64,000 bases of DNA from Lepus europaeus (Eukaryota; Chordata; Mammalia; Lagomorpha; Leporidae): assembly GCF_033115175.1 (NCBI RefSeq), contig NC_084838.1, forward strand, positions 40,341,468 to 40,405,467, written 5' to 3'. The translations under genes and the position numbers were made by a program. Position 1 is the first letter of the stretch. Each line of letters starts with the position of its first letter. Positions 57,292 through 64,000 of the stretch are shown here, in pieces. The notes beneath the pieces are model-generated. The model worked only from the letters and a program-made list of their open reading frames with translations. It did no database searches and was not told the origin of the DNA.

Positions 57292-57411
57292 AAATTTTTT
57301 TAATGGCTTAAAACTGTACAGTCAAACTAGATATAGTAATTGGGCATTATCTGCATAGAGGGCTGACAATTGGGACAAAAACGACAAAGGATTTTGAAAG
57401 ATGAGCAACTG

Positions 57412-57723
57412 GGGTCAGTGCTGTGACATAGTAGGTTAAGCATCTGCCTTTGGTGCTGGCATCCCATATGGGTCCCAGTTCGAGTCCTGGGTGTTCCACT
57501 TCTGATCCAACTTCCTGCTATGACCTGTGAAAGCAGAAGATGGCCCAAGTGCCATTGCACCCAAGTGGGAGACCCAGAAGAAGCTCCTGGCTCCTGGCTT
57601 CAGATCAGCCCATTTCAGCCATTTGGGAAGTAAACTGGTGGATGGAAGACCTCTCTCTCTCTGTCTCTCCCTCTCTGTAACTCTGCCTCTCAAGTAAATA
57701 AATAAATCTTTAAAAATAAATAA
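57412..57723 (+). mobile_element. CSINE
   Basis: GGGGTCAGTGCTGTGACATA head to AAATAAATAAATCTTTAAAA. TSD AGATGAGCAA on both sides (about 57399 and 57726). Confidence 0.94.
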
Positions 57724-57811
57724 AAGATGAGCAATTAAAGAAGCAGCCAGATTGACAAATTAAGGTCATGTTTTTAAAACTGTAGAACATCGGGTCAAGG
57801 AGTTTCTTTTT

Positions 57812-58153
57812 TTTCTGTTTGTTTGTTTAAGATTTATTTGTTTATTTGAAAGGCAGAGTGACAGGGAGAGAGGGAGAGACAGAGAAAGAGATCTTCCATC
57901 CACTGGTTCACTCTCCAAATGGCCTCAATGGCTGGAGCTGGTCCAGGCCAAAGCCAGTATCCAGGAGTTTCATCCTGGTCTCTCACATGGGTGGCAGGAG
58001 CCGCAAGCACTTGGGCCATCTTCCATTGCCTTCTCAGACACATTATCAGGCAACTGGATTGGAAGTGGAACATCCAGGACTGTAACATACACTCTGATTT
58101 GGGATGCCAGTGTTGCAAGTGGCAGCTTAACCCACTGCATCATAATGCCAGCT
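57812..58153 (-). mobile_element. CSINE, older, antisense
   Basis: TTTATTTGAAAGGCAGAGTG to CATCATAATGCCAGC. Flanks AAGGAGTTT / AAGGAGTCTTT. Confidence 0.9.
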
Positions 58154-58342
58154 ACAAGGATAAGGAGTCTTTAAGTGATGGGAGCCATTGGAGGGTCTTC
58201 AGCAAGGGAGTATTGTAATCAGAACAGTGTTGACTTCTCAAAAGAGTATTTTAAGAGTAATGCAAAAGTAGGAAGATGAGACAAGGTGGGGAGATGGATG
58301 GGTTACCACTGTGGTCAAAATAGATAAGTATAGAATGTTTCA

Positions 58343-58679
58343 GGGCTGGCAGTATGGCATAGTGGATAAGGGCGCCACCTGCAATGCCAGCATCCCATAT
58401 GGGCCCCGGTTCAAATCCCAGCTGCTCTACTTCTGATTCTGCTCTCTGCTGTGGCCTGGGAAAGCAATGGAGGATGGCCCAAGTCCTTGCATCCCTGTAC
58501 CCACGTGGGAGACCCAGAGGAAGCTCCTGGCTCCTGGATTCAGATCAAGGCAGCTCTGGCCATTGTGGCCATTTGGGGAGTGAACCTGCAATTGGAAGAT
58601 CTCTCTCTACCTCTGCCTCTGCCACTGCCTCTTTGTAACTCTGCCTTTCAAATAAATAAATAAATCTTAAAAAAAAAAT
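58343..58679 (+). mobile_element. CSINE
   Basis: AGGGCTGGCAGTATGGCATA head to AAATAAATAAATCTTA(A)n. Confidence 0.92.
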
Positions 58680-58899
58680 GTTTCCATAAGGCCAAGGGAA
58701 AATAGTTTGGCCTAGTGGTTAAAACTCCAGTTAAGACAGTTTAAGTTGATAATTGTGTGTGGCCCCACAATATCCAAATGGCCATTGGCAGAAAAAAGGC
58801 TCTGATCTAGAACTATCCAGTGTTAGCCTCCTGGCACAAAGCCTGGGTCCTTGTATGTGTTGGATGTATACTTGCATGTAAGAGTGTTTGATTCCTAAG

Positions 58900-59240
58900 T
58901 AAGAGGCAGTAAGAGCACTGGTTTTGGAATTAAGTCCTACTTCTGTCATTAGGTTATTTGAATGATCTCAGTCTAGTTCCTAACTTCACTAGGTGTCAGT
59001 GTTCATCTTTTTTTTAAAGGCAATTTGTTAATATGTTAGATTCTCAGAGTCACAGCAAATGCATGATAATTACTACAACACAATTCTCATCAATTCTGGG
59101 ATTTTGATCTTTAACATGAGGAAAGTAATAGTAAATATAGTACTTGTCTCAGAGAGACTCACTGGGTGGGTTAAATGAGATAATACACATACAGTATTTA
59201 CCACAATCCCTGCCATCTGATCAACAGTCAATAAAGCTTA
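58900..59240 (+). mobile_element. MIR, near full length
   Basis: GTAAGAGCACTGGTTTTGGA, then TCTTTAACATGAGGAAAGTA, GGGTTAAATGAGATAATACA and ATCAACAGTCAATAAAG follow the MIR consensus in sense order. Confidence 0.75.
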
Positions 59241-59332
59241 CACATATGGTAAGCATATGCTTTATTACACATACACACATGTAAAAGCCACTCTGTAATA
59301 CTATTTAATGCTTATTTAAGAAATATATTCCA

Positions 59333-59633
59333 TGGTCTGGCATCATGGAGCAATGGGTTAAGCTGCCACCTGTGACAACGGCATCCCAAATGGGCAACCA
59401 TTGGAGTCCCAGCTGCTCCACTTCTGATCCAGCTCCCAGCTAATACACCTGAGAAAGCAATGGAAGATGGCCCAAGTGTGTGGGCCACTGCATACACATG
59501 GGAGTGGGAGATCCAAATGAAGCTCCTGGCTCCTGGCTCCTGGCGTCAACCTGGCCCAGCTCTAGCCATTGTGGGCATTTGAGGAGTGAACCAGTTGATG
59601 AAAAATCAATCTCTCTCTCTCTCTTTCTCTGCC
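59333..59633 (+). mobile_element. CSINE, older, tail lost
   Basis: TGGTCTGGCATCATGGAGCA head to the (CT)n. The usual A-rich tail is missing. Confidence 0.87.
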
Positions 59634-60270
59634 TTGATGTTCTTTGACAAATTTCTGTGATATCTATGATGGAAACAAAGCAGTTACATTCTGCTCAAGT
59701 GCAGACAGAGACTATTTTCTCTGTAGCAGAACAGGCTCTACAGTGACAGGATGAAAATCCAGAATGTGTGTATGTGCATATGAGTGTGTGTGCTCTTGTA
59801 TGTGCAGTGGCCACTGAAGAAGAGCTGATGAGCTGGCTGAGGATGTAGCAAGTGGAGCTCTCTTCCTCTCCTATGGCCACTTTACCGCTGAGCCAGGCCC
59901 ATTTTGTCTTGAGTTTCTAGAGGAACTAGGAGATATTTTCTCACATACACCAAGATTCTCAACCTCAGCCCTTGTTGGGAGCCAGGCTTCTGGTGCAAAG
60001 CCCAAGCTGCAGCCCCAGAGTTATTAGAGTCCTGTTGGAGCTACTTCAGGCCATGAGGCCACAGGTACAAGCAGGCAGTTGGTATCAGCATTGGGCAGAG
60101 ATGAGTAAATGGCATTTAAGGTCAGCATTAACCAGCAGGTGGATTTCTTGTCCAGGGCCTCCAGTGTCTTCAGGGAAGAGAGTTCAGAACCCTGGATAGC
60201 TCCTAGAAGCCCTTCCCTGCCAGGTCTAAAAGGCCTGGATGCCATGTCCTTATAGCCCTGCGCTCATTTC
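59634..60270 (+). other. FAM219A intron 1
   Basis: Unassigned; a short TG-rich run at about 59765-59800. Confidence 0.45.
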
Positions 60271-60580
60271 TTTTTTTTTTTTTTTTTAGATTTATTTTAT
60301 GTATTTGATAGTTACAAAGAGGTATAGAAACAGAGAAAGAGTGTGGGATCTTCTATCCACTGGTTCACCCCCCAAGTGGCCACAACAGCCAAAGCTGAGC
60401 CAATCTGGAGTCAAGAGCTTCCTACGGGTCTCCCACATGAGTGCAGGTGCCCAGGGACCTGGGCCATCCTCCACTGTTTTCCCAGGCACATTAGCAGGGA
60501 GCTGTATTGGAAGTGGAGCAGCTGGGACTCAAACTGGCACTGCAGGCTGGGCTTTAACCCGTTGTGCCACGGTGCAGGCC
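60271..60580 (-). mobile_element. CSINE, older, antisense
   Basis: Poly(T), TTTATGTATTTGATAGTTAC to GTGCCACGGTGCAGGCC. Flanks CTCATTTCTTTT / CTCATTTCATTTT. Confidence 0.92.
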
Positions 60581-61608
60581 CTCATTTCATTTTGAACAGC
60601 CTTTCTGCACATGTCTCTGGCTGTGTAAAGGATTGGACCTCTTTTATTTGATACTATTATTTTTCTGTGGGAACAGCAATTCCTTTCTTATCCCCTACTA
60701 CCCCCCATCTTCCCCAACAAACATACAGCCCCCACTGATTTCTCTGTTGAAGTCTCTACCTCTCTGAAGGTAAAGTAAACTTGCCAAACAATCATTCATC
60801 TCTTAAGATATCCTTGACCAAGGCCCAATACTCTAACACCTCAGGGCTACAGAACGCTTGGGGATAGGAGAGTAAAATTCCAATAAAACAAGGAAATATT
60901 AAAGGGCCTTTGTCTTCAAAACCTAAAGCAGGAGCCTTTTGTGGCCTTCAGCCTGGCAGAGAGGATGGTCTTGATTTCAATACATCTTTGTTTAGGAGGA
61001 AAGCATTGACATGGAGGGAGGTGTATAGAAGTAGAAGCATAAATAAAACTAGTGAGTCTGGGGCTCATAGGCTGCCACCCCTACCATAGCCACGCACATG
61101 CACCCAGAGCACAGAGGCAGAGGAGAGTTAAATAAGCACTGTAGAGGGATTTCCAATTCTCCAAGGTATGTAGAGGGAGGGAGTCTGTGAGGATTCTGGA
61201 AGGGCAGAAGAATCATAATCCACTAGAGTTTAGATTTTCTGGTTTAAAATGCCTCCTTCACCTCCAGGTCTCTTCCATGGCTAAATAAATCAGAACTAGC
61301 ATGTATTCTCACTTAGTGAAGAAGGAAGGTAAGTAGGTCTTTCTGGAAGAAACTGAATGAAAACACTCAGGATCCCATTCCTCTCAACCACCCTTCTCTG
61401 AATCTTGTGCAAGGCCCTCCTCCTTGAAAGACCTTGTTTTCTTCACTTCTCCTAGATTCCTGGATCCTTTATTGAAGGAACTGTCTGGCTCAAAGGTTAT
61501 GTCATGAATTACACCTCAAAGAACTTCCTGGTCAAAGAAACTGGTGATAAATAGTGAAACCCCTGGAGAAGAGCTGCAGGGTTGCTCTCCTAGAACCATC
61601 AGTCATAT
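60581..61608 (+). other. FAM219A intron 1
   Basis: Unassigned unique sequence. No exon recognised. Confidence 0.45.
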
Positions 61609-61858
61609 CACTGCTGCTTCAAGTCCCTGCTACTCCACTTCCAATCTGGCTGCCTGTTAATGCACCTGGGAGGCAATAGAGGATGGCCCAAGTACTTGGG
61701 AGTTCCTGGATCCTGGTTTTGGCCTGGCCCAGCCTTGGCTGTTGTGTCCATTTAGAGAGTGAACTAGCAGATGCAAGATATTTCTTTCTCTCTCTCCACC
61801 CTCTCCCCTTCCCATCACTCTGCCTTTTAGTAATTAAGTAAACCTTAAAAAAAAAAAA
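61609..61858 (+). mobile_element. CSINE, 5'-truncated
   Basis: It begins at CTGCTTCAAGTCCCTGCTAC, core GGCAATAGAGGATGGCCCAA, and ends AGTAAACCTTA(A)n. Confidence 0.82.
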
Positions 61859-63067
61859 TGTTCAGAGAATCTGAATCTAGACTCTCAACCTAGCCCTACT
61901 GTTTCTCCTGGAAGCTGCACATTCAAGCTTCCAGAAGAGGCCCTGACTGTAGGATTAAGCACAGGCTCTTTCAACACATACGGATGTCTAAAGAAGAAAC
62001 AAAAATGGATGAGAATTTCGCTAGATCCCAAGAGGTTTGTTTGTGTTGATTTTTGTTCAGCTAGAACAAGCCTAACCTCACCCAGAGTGTGCTCTCAGTG
62101 TGTTCTCGGGGGCAAAAGCACCCCTGTGTTTGCCTTCTTCACAGCGGATGCTCTGTAGTCACTGTTTTATTTAGGAGCCATGATTATGTGACCACAAACC
62201 TAACTAAATTGAATACAGTCCTGAGCATTTAGAAGAAGAAACAATACAGGACTCAGGGGAGGAAGCAGCTGGCTGGAAAGAAGGGCCTGTGAATTCTAAC
62301 CCCGGGGCTGCCATCTGGCATTGACCTGGGACAACTCATTTACTCTCTGCCCTAGAGGCTCTTTCTGGGATCTCAGGGCCTGAATGAAAACAGACTCGAG
62401 ATCTCAGAGAGTGAAATAACCTGTCTAGACTCCGAAAGTCAGGCAGTTCACAGGCAAACTGGAATCCATCCACAGGCCCTGCTCTCCAGCCAGAGGTTGT
62501 GTTTACTATTCCAGGAGGTTTGTGTTTTCCTTTACTATGTCCTTGTTCAGTTCCTAAGAGTTCCCATTCCTTGGGTAAGTTTACTGCCTGTTTGCCACAG
62601 TTGCAAGCCCCAGACAAAAGATCAGAAAGCCCCATCCCTTACTCCCTCCAAATAATTCCCTGCTAGTTTGAATTCCAAGCTGGTGGTCAATGCCTCTAAA
62701 ACTCCACAATAAGAATTGAACCTTAATCATTTGGTTGTGGGATTATAAATCTCTGCAAGCAAGTAGTTGACCCTGACCCCAGACATGGCCAAAGAAGGCC
62801 TTGTCTACGCAGCTTGCAGTCAGTCCCCATGAGAAGTTGGCCTAGAGTTGAGCTGCTGCTTTGACCATGGATTTTAAGCTGGGTTTAACTAGGCCAAGGC
62901 CTCAGATGAGCTAGTGAATGAGAGTTTCGTGAGACTCCTACTTTGGTTCTTCTCCAAAATGACTCCCTGAAAGGTAGTTTTTCAGCCCCCAGCCAGAGGC
63001 TTACATAGAAGTGGTCCTAGATAGGCACAAGATACATCTGCTGGGATACCATCTGACACAGCCTCAT
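61859..63067 (+). other. FAM219A intron 1
   Basis: Unassigned unique sequence. No exon recognised. Confidence 0.45.
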
Positions 63068-63368
63068 ATTTGACAGAGTTAGTGAGAGAGAGAGAGAGAC
63101 AGAGAGAAAGGTCTTCCTTCCATTGGTTCACTCCCCAAATGGCTGCTACGGCCGGAGTTACGCCGATCCAAAGCCAGGAGCCAGGTGCTTCCTCCTGGTC
63201 TCCCAAGCAGGTGCAGGGCCCAAGCACTTGGGCCATCCTCCACTGCCCTCCCAGGCCACAGCAGAGAGCTAGACTGGAAGAGGAGCAACCAGGACTAGAA
63301 CCCGGTGCCCATATGGGATACTGGCACTGCAGGCAGAGGATTAACCAAGTGAGCCATGGCACCGGCCC
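63068..63368 (-). mobile_element. CSINE, young, antisense
   Basis: TTTGACAGAGTTAGTGAGAG to CCATGGCACCGGCCC. Confidence 0.93.
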
Positions 63369-64000
63369 CCCCAACTCTCTCTTACAGGTAGACCCTTTCT
63401 GTGCCTACAAACCAGGTAGGAGGTAACGCTTACCCTTCATTTTCTGTGCTAGATAACTAGGATAACACAGTGAAGATAGCCATGGCGCCTACCTTCATGC
63501 ACATATATTTTAAAAATTATGTAAGTCATCACTTAAAAACTGTGATTAGTATATGAAAGAAATGTATGGGGTGGAAGGGTAATGAGGGACTGTGAGAATA
63601 CAGAGGAATCTAACCTAGTCTGGCATTCCTGGGAAGCTTCTTTTAACAGATGATGTATCATCCAAGGCCTTGAAGGTTGATCTAACCAGAAGTGGGACAT
63701 GAGGTAGGAAAGATCTTGACACCATTGGAAACAAAGACCAGCGATGCAAACTGCAGTAACCCCAGGGAAGAGTAGCACAAGATGAGGTTGCAGAAATAGA
63801 TGGAGAGGCATGCAACTACTCTTTTGCCCCATTCTTAGTCTGATCTGAATAATTCCTTAAAAAATGGTGCTGGTTAAGACCCACCCCAACTGCTCTGGCT
63901 TGCCTGAGGGTAGGCTGGTGCCTGTTGTACAATCAGGAACTCTCACAGGAATGTTTAGGGACAGGCACTTCCAGTTGCAGTTTGGGAATCACACAAATGG
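63369..64000 (+). other. FAM219A intron 1, right edge
   Basis: About 63.45-63.83 kb has weak antisense L2 wording (CATTCCTGGGAAGCTTCTTT, AAGGCCTTGAAGGTTGATCT). Otherwise nothing. Confidence 0.4.

Noticed and set aside
33109-64000. FAM219A exon 2 within the window
   Set aside because: I scanned by eye for an AG followed by codons for Asp-Pro-Ala-Ala-Ala and for the downstream Met-Asn-Tyr-Lys motif and found no match. The human intron is also very long, so it is probably beyond the edge.

Overview
This is a 64 kb piece of lagomorph nuclear DNA, most likely European rabbit. About 65 copies of the lagomorph-specific, tRNA-derived C repeat (CSINE) are scattered through it, from young copies ending in a CTGTC(A)n tail with clear target-site duplications (TSDs) to old degraded ones. 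The rest is mammalian intronic sequence with old L1M, L2 and MIR debris. There are no bacterial-type genes. Nearly all open frames over 60 codons are translations of CSINEs or of the CpG island.

The window holds the 5' ends of two divergent protein-coding genes, a gene pair lying together on human 9p13.3. On the minus strand are the first four coding exons of DNAI1, the axonemal outer-arm dynein intermediate chain: exon 1 at 32262-32288, exon 2 at 2336-2368, exon 3 at 611-709 and exon 4 at 342-422. The gene runs off the left edge. On the plus strand is the first coding exon of FAM219A at 33049-33108; the gene runs off the right edge. All visible introns are phase 0. The start codons are about 760 bp apart across a CpG-rich bidirectional promoter (about 32.44-33.2 kb). 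It contains a perfect RFX X-box at 32501-32513, a GC box and an ETS site. The promoter and proximal FAM219A intron 1 form a region almost free of CSINEs (31.2-40.9 kb), while DNAI1 intron 1 (2.4-32.2 kb) is packed with nested repeats.

The most notable structure is an inverted duplication of about 2.4 kb. One arm lies in DNAI1 intron 1 (about 11080-13472), the other in FAM219A intron 1 (about 41651-44010), so the arms bracket the shared promoter and both first exons. Both breakpoints fall at or near the same conserved CSINE core. TSDs, plus an L1 that continues across the left arm, show that the left arm is the derived copy, inserted into a CSINE already sitting in an old L1. Each arm later gained its own private CSINE. 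Identity falls from about 99% at the outer ends to below 90% at the inner ends, which suggests arm-to-arm gene conversion. A second notable point is that the codon matching the human DNAI1 initiator Met is GTG here, with an in-frame ATG seven codons downstream. I saw no new enzyme or defence system; the novelty is in genome structure and regulation.
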